45,021 nt of DNA from an uncultured SAR116 cluster alpha proteobacterium (GCA_902595145.1 CACJOU010000010.1:1-45021), one strand, 5' to 3'. Counted from the stretch's first letter, positions 1-8,892 are shown. Numbers and translations are program-made. Notes: a model not told the origin generated them from the sequence alone.

Positions 1-624
1 ACATTAGCTGAACAATATTTAGATTTTTTAGATCAAATTATAAAAAAGGATATTGATATTGCTGCAGAATATTTAGTTATGGGAGCCTGGTTAGCTTTTT
101 TGAAATCAAAACTTTTATTGCCCGATGATAATGAAGAGGAGTCGATGACTTCAGAAGAAATGTCTGAATTGCTAGAATTTCAAATCAAAAGGTTAGAAGG
201 AATGCAAAAAGTATCAAAGATTCTTCTTAAAAGGCCTACTTTAGGAACACATTTTTTTAAAAGAGGAAACCCAGAAATTTTTGGTATAAATCAAAAAAAC
301 CAATATAATACAAGTTTATATGATTTGATTAAAACTTATGGTGAAATTATTACGTTCAACAATAATAAATCTATTACTATTGCAGATACTCAATTATATT
401 CAGTTGAAGACGCATTAAATACTCTTAAGAGTTTTTTTAAACACTCAAAAGAATGGAAAGATCTTTTAGATTTTATTCCAAATAATCTAAGAAATAAATT
501 AGAAAGGAAATCAGTTTTGGCCTCTCATTTCGTTGCCTCTCTGCAACTTGTTAAAGAAGGTAATTTGCAATTAAGGCAAGATAATTTTAATGGTAACATT
601 TTATTACATTCAAAAATAAATTAA
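1..624 (+). CDS. scpA: Segregation and condensation protein A, ScpA (5' partial)
   Basis: This is the kleisin-like subunit of the SMC-ScpAB condensin, which bridges SMC heads and acts in nucleoid compaction and chromosome segregation. The reading frame is open from base 1, so the start lies outside the window; the first in-frame ATG at 79 is internal. The visible protein begins with a run matching the ScpA segment that precedes the hallmark helix (DIAAEYLVMGAWLAFLKSKL, ending with LLLPDD), and continues to a C-terminal winged-helix-like tail ending at residue 207 of the visible part. It is followed 38 bp downstream by scpB on the same strand, the standard pairing. Identification rests on the motif and this neighbour. 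Confidence 0.93.
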   Translation, partial: TLAEQYLDFLDQIIKKDIDIAAEYLVMGAWLAFLKSKLLLPDDNEEESMTSEEMSELLEFQIKRLEGMQKVSKILLKRPTLGTHFFKRGNPEIFGINQKNQYNTSLYDLIKTYGEIITFNNNKSITIADTQLYSVEDALNTLKSFFKHSKEWKDLLDFIPNNLRNKLERKSVLASHFVASLQLVKEGNLQLRQDNFNGNILLHSKIN

Positions 625-662
625 AATTTATTATAATTTAAATCTTAGTTTTAGGTAAAATT

Positions 663-1253
663 ATGAAAAAATTAAATGAAAAGAAAAATGAAAATTATGA
701 TTTTCTATTAAAGCAAAAAATTGTGGAAGCTGTAATTTTTTCTTCTTCTGATCCAGTCCCTTATGATGAATTATTAAAACGAATAAAAGATAAAAATATA
801 TTAAATGAAATCTTAGAAAACTTGGAAAAAAAATACTCCTCAAGCGGAGTTAATTTATATGTAATTAATGATTCATATGCATTTAGAACTTCTTTGGATG
901 TTTCTGAGTTTTTAAATATCGAAAAAATTGTTCCAAAACCATTGTCACGTGCGGCAACTGAAACTCTAGCAATTATTGCTTATCATCAACCCATTACACG
1001 ATCAGAAATAGAAAATATACGTGGAGTTTCACTTAGCAGAGGCACCCTTGATGTTTTATTAGAATTACAATGGATTCGACCTGGTCATAGGAAATTAACT
1101 CCAGGAAATCCACTTACATGGAAAACTACAAATTTGTTTTTAGATTATTTTAATCTTAAAAATATCAAAGATCTCCCGGGGATTGAAGATCTTAAAAATT
1201 CAGGCTTACTTGATAAAAATAAAGTTATTTTTAATGATCAATCTGTTGATTAA
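663..1253 (+). CDS. scpB: Segregation and condensation protein B, ScpB
   Basis: ScpB forms a dimer of winged-helix proteins that binds ScpA and regulates the SMC complex. The 196-residue length fits the family. The signature segment TLAIIAYHQPITRSEIENIR lies at residues 101-120, followed by GVSLSRGTLDVLLE, which is the second winged-helix domain; residues 15-90 form the first. The C-terminal stretch LPGIEDLKNSGLLD is also typical. It directly follows scpA with 38 bp between them, so co-expression is likely. The ATG at 663 is preceded by a weak AGG-like ribosome site. The identity is secure. Confidence 0.95.
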   Translation: MKKLNEKKNENYDFLLKQKIVEAVIFSSSDPVPYDELLKRIKDKNILNEILENLEKKYSSSGVNLYVINDSYAFRTSLDVSEFLNIEKIVPKPLSRAATETLAIIAYHQPITRSEIENIRGVSLSRGTLDVLLELQWIRPGHRKLTPGNPLTWKTTNLFLDYFNLKNIKDLPGIEDLKNSGLLDKNKVIFNDQSVD

Positions 1254-1281
1254 ATGTAAATTAATTATTGGGATTTAAATA

Positions 1282-2358
1282 TTGTTAGAGTTTTCAAATA
1301 TCTCACATAAATATGACAAAAAAATAATATTGAATGACTTTTCTATGAAACTTGAAGCTGGAGAAGTGGTTTCATTGTTAGGCCCTTCTGGATGTGGAAA
1401 AACAACATTACTTAAATTAGCAAGTGGAATAGAAAAACTTCAAAAGGGTGAAATTAAATTAAATGATAAAATTGTTTCCTCTTTCAATTTTCATTTAAAT
1501 TCAGATAAAAGACAAATAGGATATGTTTTTCAGGATTGTGCGTTGTTCCCTCACTTAACTATTATGGAAAATATTTTCTTTAGTATTAAAAAAAATGACA
1601 TAGAAAAAAGTTCACAAAAAATTCAGAACTTAATGGATGAAATTGATATTTCTAATCTGGCTAATAATTATCCTCATGAATTGTCAGGCGGTCAACAACA
1701 ACAAGTTGCATTAGTTAGAGCCATGGCCTCTGATCCTAAAATTATTTTTTTAGATGAACCTTATTCAAATTTAGATTCCAGATTAAAAGAAAAAATTAGA
1801 GATCAAATGTTACATATTTTAAGAGAATATAAAATTTCAGCTTTATTAGTAACTCATGATCCAGAGGAAGCTATGTTTATGTCTGATAAAATTGGTATCT
1901 TAAATAATGGATGTATTGAACAATTTGGAAGTCCTATTGATTTATATTTACGACCAAAATCAGCTTTTGTAGCAGAGTTTTTTGGAGAAATAAATATACT
2001 TGAAGGAACTGTTAAAGAAGGTACTGTAAGCACCGTACTTGGTACTTTCAATTGTTCTCAAAGGTTTAATAATAAGAAGGTAAAAATTGTTATTAGAGAT
2101 GAAGCAATAAAATTATTTTCGGCAAATAAAATTAATATAAATTCAAAAGATAAAAAAAATTTTATAAAATCTTCTTATTATGGATATGTTATGGAAGCAA
2201 GATTGCTTGCTGGTTCAAGTTTGGTTCATTTATCATTAAAAGTTGATAAATTAAATATTCATATTCATGCTAGAATTCCTGGACTTAATTTTTTTAAAGT
2301 TGATGAAAAAGTAATTGTTGAAACCGATCCAACACAAATTTTTATCTTTGAGCAATAA
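1282..2358 (+). CDS. ABC transporter ATP-binding protein, Fe3+/polyamine (FbpC/PotA-like) type
   Basis: This 358-residue ATPase belongs to the importer group that energises Fe3+, polyamine or similar solute uptake. It shows Walker A GPSGCGKT at residues 34-41, Q-loop Q84, signature LSGGQ at 134-138, Walker B IIFLDEP at 154-160 and switch H192. A C-terminal extension of about 130 residues resembles the TOBE regulatory domain of this group. The start is TTG at 1282, since no in-frame ATG lies nearby. No permease or binding-protein gene is adjacent: it sits alone between scpB and tatA, in a block that is otherwise housekeeping. The substrate therefore cannot be assigned, and it may serve a permease encoded elsewhere. 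Confidence 0.88.
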   Translation: MLEFSNISHKYDKKIILNDFSMKLEAGEVVSLLGPSGCGKTTLLKLASGIEKLQKGEIKLNDKIVSSFNFHLNSDKRQIGYVFQDCALFPHLTIMENIFFSIKKNDIEKSSQKIQNLMDEIDISNLANNYPHELSGGQQQQVALVRAMASDPKIIFLDEPYSNLDSRLKEKIRDQMLHILREYKISALLVTHDPEEAMFMSDKIGILNNGCIEQFGSPIDLYLRPKSAFVAEFFGEINILEGTVKEGTVSTVLGTFNCSQRFNNKKVKIVIRDEAIKLFSANKININSKDKKNFIKSSYYGYVMEARLLAGSSLVHLSLKVDKLNIHIHARIPGLNFFKVDEKVIVETDPTQIFIFEQ

Positions 2359-2438
2359 ATAATTTTTGTATATAAAAAAATATAAATTACATGTAATGTG
2401 TTTTATTTTAAAAGTATTTTAAATAGGAGATTTAGATC

Positions 2439-2690
2439 ATGGGTGCATTTAGTATTTGGCATTGGATTATTGTATTAATTGTTGTTCTAATTTTATTTGG
2501 CGGAAAAGGTAAATTGTCAAGTATAATGGGTGACTTTGGAAAAGGATTAAAAAATTTCAAAGATCAGGTTAAGTCTAATAAAGAAAATGATGAAGAAATA
2601 GAGGTTATTGCTGAAACTAAAACCAAGCCTAAAAAAAAGACTGTTAAAAAAACAGCAAAAAAGAAACAAGCTGTTAAGAAGAAATCATAG
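2439..2690 (+). CDS. tatA: Twin-arginine translocase subunit TatA
   Basis: TatA is the pore-forming subunit of the twin-arginine export system, which moves folded proteins across the inner membrane. The 83-residue protein has the family N-terminus with [17 protein letters not shown] (residues 6-22): a short membrane helix ending in the conserved FG hinge, then an amphipathic helix ([15 protein letters not shown]). The tail is very lysine rich (about 20 residues of K/T/A repeats). An AGGAG ribosome site lies just upstream of the ATG. It begins a tight tatA-tatB-tatC cluster. Upstream, at 2386-2397, is a perfect 12-bp palindrome. Confidence 0.95.
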   Translation: MGAFSIWHWIIVLIVVLILFGGKGKLSSIMGDFGKGLKNFKDQVKSNKENDEEIEVIAETKTKPKKKTVKKTAKKKQAVKKKS

Positions 2691-2705
2691 GTAAAGAATT
2701 ATCTG

Positions 2706-3068
2706 ATGCTTGATATTGGTTTTCCAGAATTTCTTTTAATTTCTTTTGTGCTGCTTATAGTAGTTGGTCCAAAAGATTTACCAAAAGTTCTAAGGTCAAT
2801 CACATCTTTTTTAAGAAAAATAAAATCAATGGCTTCACAATTTCATTCAGGAATTGATGATTTAGCCAATGAAGCTGAAATTTCCGATTTAAGAAAAGAA
2901 GTTAATAATATAGATAAAAATTCCTTAATAGAAGACCATGTAGGTGAAATTAAAGAATTAAAAGATGATGTTAATATAAAATCAATCAAAAATGATGTTG
3001 ATGATATAAAAAATGCGAATAATGAAAAAATTGATAAAAATTCCAAATCAAAAGTTAAAAACTTATAA
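2706..3068 (+). CDS. tatB: Twin-arginine translocase subunit TatB
   Basis: TatB forms the substrate receptor complex with TatC. This 120-residue protein starts MLDIGFPEFLLISFVLLIVV, with the TatB-typical glutamate at position 8 in the membrane helix and a GP hinge at 21-22. An amphipathic helix follows, then a charged, lysine/aspartate-rich tail with probable coiled-coil character. It lies 15 bp after tatA and 14 bp before tatC, so the three are surely one transcript. TatB rather than TatA is chosen because of E8, the GPKDLP segment and the gene order. Confidence 0.93.
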   Translation: MLDIGFPEFLLISFVLLIVVGPKDLPKVLRSITSFLRKIKSMASQFHSGIDDLANEAEISDLRKEVNNIDKNSLIEDHVGEIKELKDDVNIKSIKNDVDDIKNANNEKIDKNSKSKVKNL

Positions 3069-3082
3069 TTTTAAATAATAAT

Positions 3083-3862
3083 ATGACTAAAGCCAAAAAT
3101 CCTGAACAAAACATGACATTATTGGATCATCTTATTGAGCTAAGAAATAGACTATTAGTATCATTTTGTGCATTTTTATTTTTATTTTTCCTGTGCTTCA
3201 TTAAATTTACGGATGACAATCAAAATCTTGCAGATATTGTTTATATGTTTTTGCAAGCTCCACTTGCTTCTCAAATACTTGAAAATGGTGGAAGAATGAT
3301 ATTTACTGCCTTGCATGAAGGTTTTTTTACACAGGTTAAAGTTGCTTTTTTTATATCTATATGTGTGTCTTTACCTATATTTTTAATTCAAATATGGAGA
3401 TTTGTTGCCCCAGGTTTATATCAAAATGAAAAACAAGCCTTTCTTCCTTTTCTGTTGGCTACTCCTATTTTATTTATAGCTGGTGCAGCTATGGTATATT
3501 ATATTGTTATACCTCTTGCGTGGGACTTCTTTCTTTCTTTTCAAGTTAATAGTGTTGATGGTTCACTTCCTATAGAACTAGAACCCAGAATATCAGAATA
3601 CCTTTCATTAATTATGAAGCTCATTTTTGCTTTTGGATTATGTTTTGAATTACCAGTCATTTTATTATTGTTAGTTAAAACAGGTATTATAACACCAGAT
3701 GATCTAGCAAGTAAAAGAAAGTATGCAATCTTAACCGCTTTTGTTATTGCGGCAATTCTTACACCGCCAGATGTTATATCACAAATTTTACTGGCATTAC
3801 CAATTATCGCTTTATACGAATTATCTATAATTTTTTCAAAATTTCTTAGTAAAAGTAAGTAG
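3083..3862 (+). CDS. tatC: Twin-arginine translocase subunit TatC
   Basis: TatC is the six-helix inner-membrane receptor that reads the twin-arginine signal peptide. The 259-residue protein carries the N-terminal cytoplasmic motif LLDHLIELRNRL with the conserved glutamate E19, the segment WRFVAPGLYQNEKQ of the first cytoplasmic loop, and FGLCFELPVILLLLVKTGI in a late helix, all diagnostic of TatC. It lies 14 bp after tatB and 12 bp before serS. The length is normal and the identity is secure. Confidence 0.96.
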   Translation: MTKAKNPEQNMTLLDHLIELRNRLLVSFCAFLFLFFLCFIKFTDDNQNLADIVYMFLQAPLASQILENGGRMIFTALHEGFFTQVKVAFFISICVSLPIFLIQIWRFVAPGLYQNEKQAFLPFLLATPILFIAGAAMVYYIVIPLAWDFFLSFQVNSVDGSLPIELEPRISEYLSLIMKLIFAFGLCFELPVILLLLVKTGIITPDDLASKRKYAILTAFVIAAILTPPDVISQILLALPIIALYELSIIFSKFLSKSK

Positions 3863-3874
3863 AAGAGTTCTTTG

Positions 3875-5164
3875 ATGCATGATATTAAATTTATAAGAAA
3901 CAATCCTAAAAAATTTGAAAAACAAATGTTTCGTAGAGGTTTAAATATTGATTCATCCTCAATTCTCGACATTGATAAAGTCATTAGAAAAAAACAATCT
4001 GAAATACAAGTTCTACAAGAACAAAGAAATAATAGTTCAAAAGAAATTGGAAAGCAAATATCTGAAGGTAAAGACGCATCAGAATTAAAAAAAAATATTT
4101 CTAATTTAAAGTCTAAATTAACAAAAATAGATCAAGAAATAAAAAATTGTTCTAGGGAACTAAATGACATTTTAAAAGTACTACCTAACAGTTTAGATGA
4201 TGATGTTCCTGATGGAGAAAATGAAAATGAAAATGAATTAATTAAGGAGTGGGGAACTAAACCTAAATTTTCTTTTGAACCTCTTGATCATGTAGAGATT
4301 GGTGAAAAACTTAATCAACTTGATTTTAAGACTGGTGTTAAGATATCAGGATCAAGGTTTGTTTTATTAAGAGGAAAAATAGCTTTGCTAGAAAGAGCGC
4401 TATCTTCATTTATGATAGACACTCATATGAATAATTTTGGTTTTGAAGAAATTTCTCCTCCCTATATAGTAAGAGATGAAGCATTATATGGCACTGGTCA
4501 GCTTCCTAAATTTACAGACGATTTATTTTGTACAACAGACAAAAGATGGTTGATTCCCACAGCTGAAGTGCCTTTAACTAATATTGTGAGGGATGAAATT
4601 CTTGATAAAAGTAATTTACCATTAAGATTTGTTGCCAATACTCCTTGTTTCAGATCAGAAGCTGGAGCAGCTGGTACTGATACTAGGGGTATGATACGTC
4701 AACACCAATTTTCTAAAGTGGAAATGGTTTTTATAACAAGTCCAATTAATTCAGATGAAGAATTGAAAAACTTAGTTTTTTGTGCAGAAACTATTCTGAA
4801 AAAATTAGAACTACCATATAGAATTATGAAGTTATGTTCAGGAGATGTTGGGTTTTCAGCTAAGAAAACATTTGACTTAGAGGTTTGGCTTCCTGGACAA
4901 AATTCGGGGAAAGGTATGTATAGGGAAATTTCATCTTGCTCTAATTGTGGAGATTTTCAAGCAAGGAGAATGAATGCTAAATTTAAAGATAAAGAAACAA
5001 ATAAAATTGATTTCTTGCATACACTTAATGGTTCCGGTTTAGCAATTGGTAGAACAATAATTGCCATATTAGAAAATTATCAACAAAGTGACGGATCTGT
5101 AGTTATTCCTGAAGTTCTTGTACCCTACATGAAGGGAATTAAAAAAATTGAAGCATTAAATTAA
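3875..5164 (+). CDS. serS: Seryl-tRNA synthetase
   Basis: This class II aminoacyl-tRNA synthetase charges tRNA-Ser (and tRNA-Sec where present). Residues 35-100 form the long antiparallel coiled-coil arm that grips the tRNA. Class II motif 2 is visible as FRSEAGAAGTDTRGMIRQHQ starting at residue 259, and motif 3 as LNGSGLAIGRT near the C-terminus. The frame also allows TTG at 3872, but ATG at 3875 gives the family-typical start MHDIKFIRNNP, so it is preferred; an AGAAG-like ribosome site lies upstream. A glutamate/asparagine repeat after the arm comes from three tandem GAAAAT units (4217-4234). It is transcribed with tatC and surE, the latter 4 bp downstream. Confidence 0.96.
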   Translation: MHDIKFIRNNPKKFEKQMFRRGLNIDSSSILDIDKVIRKKQSEIQVLQEQRNNSSKEIGKQISEGKDASELKKNISNLKSKLTKIDQEIKNCSRELNDILKVLPNSLDDDVPDGENENENELIKEWGTKPKFSFEPLDHVEIGEKLNQLDFKTGVKISGSRFVLLRGKIALLERALSSFMIDTHMNNFGFEEISPPYIVRDEALYGTGQLPKFTDDLFCTTDKRWLIPTAEVPLTNIVRDEILDKSNLPLRFVANTPCFRSEAGAAGTDTRGMIRQHQFSKVEMVFITSPINSDEELKNLVFCAETILKKLELPYRIMKLCSGDVGFSAKKTFDLEVWLPGQNSGKGMYREISSCSNCGDFQARRMNAKFKDKETNKIDFLHTLNGSGLAIGRTIIAILENYQQSDGSVVIPEVLVPYMKGIKKIEALN

Positions 5165-5168
5165 AAAC

Positions 5169-5930
5169 ATGAACAAAAAATTGAATAATATTCTTATTTC
5201 CAATGATGATGGATATGAATCTGTTGGTTTGAAAGTTCTATTAAATATTGCTAAACAACTAGCAGATAATGTTTTCATAGTATCTCCAAAAATAAATCAA
5301 TCAGCAAAATCAAAATCTATTACAATAAAACAAAATATTAACTTCAGAGAAATGTCAAAAAATTTTTGGATTATTGATGGCACACCAACCGATTGTATGA
5401 TATTCGCTCTCAATCATTTATTTAACAAAAACAAACCTGATTTAATTCTTAGTGGTATAAATGCTGGAAGTAATATTGGAGACGAAGTTTCTTATTCAGG
5501 TACTGTTGCTGCAGCATGGGAGGGTGCAGTGAGGGGAATAGATTCAATTGCGTTAAGTCAATACGGTGGTGATGATAAAATTAACTCTTATGAGTGTTCA
5601 CAAGCCAGAGGTGTTGACATCATAAACTATTTACTAAAAATCAAATCGCAAACGCCTAGATTTTATAATGTAAATTTTCCATTTATAATTTCATCTAATT
5701 TAGAAAATGTTAGAAGCTCATTCACAACTTTAGCATCCCAAAAAATTGCTGATGAAATTTTATTTGATAATGATTTTAGTTCCTTCATGATAGGGCGAAT
5801 GATTAATGATCAAAGTTCATTAATCAACACTGATTTAGAATGTTTAAAAAAAAATAAAATCTCAATAACACCATTATCCTTAAATTTAAGTAATAATGAA
5901 TTTTTAAAAAAAATGAACCATGATATTTGA
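5169..5930 (+). CDS. surE: 5'/3'-nucleotidase SurE
   Basis: SurE is a metal-dependent nucleoside monophosphate phosphatase. Residues 8-20 carry the N-terminal motif ILISNDDGYESVG with the metal aspartates D13 and D14; a serine in QSAKS and the asparagine in SGINAGSNIGDEVSYSGTVA complete the metal site. The 253-residue length fits. It starts 4 bp after serS, and its last 11 bases overlap the start of pcm, which suggests translational coupling. The surE-pcm-nlpD order is found widely in Proteobacteria and associates these genes with stationary-phase or damage responses. Confidence 0.95.
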   Translation: MNKKLNNILISNDDGYESVGLKVLLNIAKQLADNVFIVSPKINQSAKSKSITIKQNINFREMSKNFWIIDGTPTDCMIFALNHLFNKNKPDLILSGINAGSNIGDEVSYSGTVAAAWEGAVRGIDSIALSQYGGDDKINSYECSQARGVDIINYLLKIKSQTPRFYNVNFPFIISSNLENVRSSFTTLASQKIADEILFDNDFSSFMIGRMINDQSSLINTDLECLKKNKISITPLSLNLSNNEFLKKMNHDI

Positions 5931-6564
5931 AAGCACAATTCAAAAAGCTAATCTAATTATGAAATTAAGATCTATGGGAATTTCTTCAAAAAATGTTTTA
6001 TCTGCAATTGAAAAAATTCCTAGAGAAATTTTTCTTCCTTCTAACCTTAAAGATTATGCATATGAAAATAATCCTCTGCCGATTGGTTTTGAACAAACAA
6101 TAAGTCAGCCATATATTGTTGCCTTAATGACTGAATCTTTATCTCTAAAAGGAAATGAGGTAATTTTAGAAATAGGAACTGGTTCTGGTTACCAAACATC
6201 TATCTTATCAATTTTATCTAGAAGAGTATATTCAATAGAAAGAATCCGTCCCTTATTAGTAAACGCAATTAGTTGTTTTAAAAAACTAAAGTTAACAAAT
6301 ATTATTTGTGAATGTGGAGATGGATTTTTGGGATGGTCAAAATTAGCACCATTTGATCATTTAATAATAACATGTGCAGTAGAAAAAATTGATAATAGAT
6401 TATTAAATCAGGTTAGATTTAATGGTACGTGTGTGGTGCCAGTAGGATCTGTTTTAAAAGGACAAAGATTAAAAAAAATAACTGTTAAAAATAACAGAGA
6501 AAACGATATTTGGGAAGATCTTGGTCAAGTCAACTTTGTTCCATTAATAAGTGATAATTATTGA
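5920..6564 (+). CDS. pcm: Protein-L-isoaspartate O-methyltransferase
   Basis: Pcm methylates L-isoaspartyl residues in aged proteins and starts their repair, using S-adenosylmethionine. The 214-residue protein has the substrate motif QTISQPYIVALMTE at residues 59-72 and the SAM-binding motif I VILEIGTGSGYQTS at 81-94, followed by the conserved YSIERI strand. Its ATG overlaps the end of surE by 11 bases, so translation is probably coupled. Length and motifs are canonical. Confidence 0.94.
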   Translation: MIFESTIQKANLIMKLRSMGISSKNVLSAIEKIPREIFLPSNLKDYAYENNPLPIGFEQTISQPYIVALMTESLSLKGNEVILEIGTGSGYQTSILSILSRRVYSIERIRPLLVNAISCFKKLKLTNIICECGDGFLGWSKLAPFDHLIITCAVEKIDNRLLNQVRFNGTCVVPVGSVLKGQRLKKITVKNNRENDIWEDLGQVNFVPLISDNY

Positions 6565-6595
6565 AATTTGTTTGATTTTAATCTAAGTCTAAAAA

Positions 6596-7519
6596 ATGAA
6601 GGTGTTTAAATTGAACAAAAGTTATTACATCATTTTAATTTTTCTTGTGTTTGGGTGTCAAAGTAATAAGCTTTACGACGGTTTAAAAAAAGAACTTGCT
6701 CCTGAAAAAGAAGCTAAAATTTTTAATAAAACTTCTAGTTCAAATTACATGAGTATTCCATTAAATGGTATGGTAATTGTTAAAGAAAATGATACAATTT
6801 ATAGTATTGCCAACAAATTTAAAGTAATTCCAAAAGATATAATTGAAGATAATAATCTTTCAAAACCTTATGAATTAAAACCTAATCAAGTTTTATTTTT
6901 AAGACATGAAAATATTTATATTGTAAAAGAGAATGATACTATTGAAAAAATTTCAAAAAGATTTGCCGTTAAAAAAACAGAAATTATTAAATTAAATAGA
7001 CTTAAAACTCCTTTCAATTTAGTTGTAGGTAACAAAATCTTAATTCCATTGCTTAAAGATTTTTCAGTTGTTGACTTAATTATTAATGAAAAAGTATATG
7101 ATAAAAAACAAATTACTAAAAATGAATATAATTCTAACAATAACAAAATTAAAAATGCACCTGTTTTTTTATGGCCAGCAAAAGGAGAAGTTATAAAAAA
7201 TTTTGGTAGATTTGGTAAAGGACAGCATTATGATGGTATTGATATTATGTTTGGTAAAAACAAACCTATTTATTCAGCCTATGATGGAACGGTTGCATTT
7301 GTAGGGTCACAAATTAAAAAGTTTGGTAATTTAATAATTGTAAAACATAATCAGTCTTGGGTAACTGCATATTCCAATTTAGGCAAGTATAGTGTTAAGG
7401 TTGGTGACAAAATAAAAAAACAACAAATAATTGCGTATACGCCTGAGAACAAAAATTATTTTCACTTTCAACTAAGGCACAACAGAAATCCAGTTAACCC
7501 ATTGAGTTATTTAAATTAA
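6596..7519 (+). CDS. nlpD: NlpD-like lipoprotein: two LysM domains and a degenerate LytM (M23) domain
   Basis: This is a predicted outer-membrane-associated lipoprotein that binds peptidoglycan and, by analogy with NlpD, activates N-acetylmuramoyl-L-alanine amidases rather than cutting cell wall itself. A lipobox LVFGC places the lipidated cysteine at residue 21. LysM repeats lie at about 60-103 and 108-151, and the M23 domain at about 190-307. The expected zinc and catalytic histidines are mostly replaced: Y212 stands where the first His belongs (D216 is kept), N261 in the YxHL position, and Y288 in the HxH position (H290 is kept). This pattern matches inactive LytM activators. It follows pcm, the usual place for nlpD/lppB, and its stop codon overlaps the minus-strand ATPase gene. 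Confidence 0.9.
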   Translation: MKVFKLNKSYYIILIFLVFGCQSNKLYDGLKKELAPEKEAKIFNKTSSSNYMSIPLNGMVIVKENDTIYSIANKFKVIPKDIIEDNNLSKPYELKPNQVLFLRHENIYIVKENDTIEKISKRFAVKKTEIIKLNRLKTPFNLVVGNKILIPLLKDFSVVDLIINEKVYDKKQITKNEYNSNNNKIKNAPVFLWPAKGEVIKNFGRFGKGQHYDGIDIMFGKNKPIYSAYDGTVAFVGSQIKKFGNLIIVKHNQSWVTAYSNLGKYSVKVGDKIKKQQIIAYTPENKNYFHFQLRHNRNPVNPLSYLN

Positions 7520-8379
7520 TAGATTTTAATATTTTGTCTGCTTGCTAAATCTTGAATAAATTGCCAAGCTACTCTTCCTGATCTGGCACCTCTAGTTATT
7601 GACCATTCAAGTGCCTCTGATTTAAGTTCTTCTTTTTTTATAGATATTTTGAATTCATAAGCATATGCTTCGACTATAGAAAGAAATGTATCTTGATCCA
7701 TATTATGGAACCCAATCCATAATCCAAATCTATCGGACAAAGAGACTTTCTCTTCAACAGATTCTGAAGGATTTATAGCTGTAGATCTCTCATTTTCCAT
7801 CATGTCTCTTGGCATTAAATGTCTTCTATTTGACGTTGCATAAAAAATTACATTATTCGGCTTTCCTTCGATACCTCCATCAAGTGCAGCCTTTAGGCTT
7901 TTATAATTATTTTCACCAGCATCAAAGGACAAATCATCACATAACAAAATAAATCTATAATTTTTGTGTTGAGATAAAAGTAATAAAAGTTCAGGAAGTT
8001 CCGATATATCTTCTCTATGAATTTCAACTAATTTTAAAGTTTTAGATTTTGTTTTTTCAATAACCTCCTTATGAACAGCTTTAACAAGAGAAGATTTACC
8101 TGTTCCTCTTGCACCCCACAACAAAGCATTATTTGCACTCAAATTTTTGGAAAAATTTAACGTGTTGTTTAAAAGAATTTCTTTCTGGTTATCAATGCCT
8201 TGAAGAAGGAAAATAGAAATACGGTTTATATTTTCGACAGGTCTAATTAAACCAGATTTGGATTCAAAAATAAAACCTTCACTTTGATCCAAATTATTAA
8301 TTTTTTTATCAGGTGGAGCTAATCTTTCTAAAGCATTAGCAATTCTCTCTAAAATAGAATTAGTAGTATTATCAAACAT
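7516..8379 (-). CDS. DUF815 family AAA-type ATPase
   Basis: This 287-residue P-loop ATPase matches the DUF815 family, whose physiological role is not established. Walker A GARGTGKS lies at residues 89-96, Walker B RFILLCDDLSF around 142-152, a sensor-1 like ATSNR at 181-185 and a possible arginine finger in SDRFGLW (215-221). The family's conserved N-terminal segment with GFIFESKSGLIRPVENI is present. It is convergent with nlpD, sharing the TTAA tetranucleotide at 7516-7519 that encodes both stop codons, and divergent from yajC. It commonly neighbours yajC-secDF in alphaproteobacteria, which suggests conserved linkage but not a proven functional tie. Confidence 0.87.
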   Translation of the reverse strand: MFDNTTNSILERIANALERLAPPDKKINNLDQSEGFIFESKSGLIRPVENINRISIFLLQGIDNQKEILLNNTLNFSKNLSANNALLWGARGTGKSSLVKAVHKEVIEKTKSKTLKLVEIHREDISELPELLLLLSQHKNYRFILLCDDLSFDAGENNYKSLKAALDGGIEGKPNNVIFYATSNRRHLMPRDMMENERSTAINPSESVEEKVSLSDRFGLWIGFHNMDQDTFLSIVEAYAYEFKISIKKEELKSEALEWSITRGARSGRVAWQFIQDLASRQNIKIY

Positions 8380-8502
8380 TATAAAAGGCCTAAATAATTA
8401 AATATTGTAATATATATAATTTTAAAATTTTATCTATGGTCTTTCTTAGTTTTTTTATATATAAGTTGTTATCTTTATTTAAAGTTTACGATGGAGTTAC
8501 TT

Positions 8503-8859
8503 ATGATTTCAAGTGCATTTGCTCAATCAGCAGCTGGAGGAGCTGGAAGTTTTTCATTACAGGGGCTTCTACCATTTATTTTAATTTTTATAATTTTTTA
8601 TTTTTTACTTATAAGACCTCAACAAAAAAGAGTTAAACAACACAAACAAATGGTCGAGAGTTTAAAGAGAGGTAATAAAGTTTTAACTGCAGGAGGAATA
8701 TTGGGTGTAGTTACAAAAGCTATCGATGGATCAGAAACTGTAAGTGTGGAAATTGCTTCAGGGGTAACTGTTGAACTTGCAAGACAAATGATATCAGAAG
8801 TTCGCGGTGATCAAAAGATAAAACCTGAAGATAAAAAATCAAATTCTAAGAAAAAGTAA
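8503..8859 (+). CDS. yajC: Preprotein translocase accessory subunit YajC
   Basis: YajC is the small accessory subunit of the SecDF-YajC complex that assists Sec export. The predicted 118-residue protein has one membrane helix at about residues 20-38, ending in the hallmark LLIRPQQKRVKQHKQM, followed by the KRGNKVLTAGGILGVVTK soluble domain. ATG at 8503 is preferred over the in-frame ATG at 8491 because GGAG at 8493-8496 sits six bases upstream of 8503 and would otherwise be inside the coding region. It precedes secD and secF in the standard order. The C-terminal tail is lysine rich. Confidence 0.94.
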   Translation: MISSAFAQSAAGGAGSFSLQGLLPFILIFIIFYFLLIRPQQKRVKQHKQMVESLKRGNKVLTAGGILGVVTKAIDGSETVSVEIASGVTVELARQMISEVRGDQKIKPEDKKSNSKKK

Positions 8860-8892
8860 TAAAAAACTTTTATTTTTTTATAATGTTTTGAG

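Noticed and set aside
4217-4234. Tandem repeat of GAAAAT (three units) within serS
   Set aside because: Three units in an AT-rich coding region, encoding an E/N run in a surface loop after the coiled-coil arm; consistent with slippage and with no sign of function.
8436-8636. Open frame of 66 codons overlapping the yajC start
   Set aside because: It overlaps yajC in another frame and lacks a recognisable ribosome site or family; yajC is certain.
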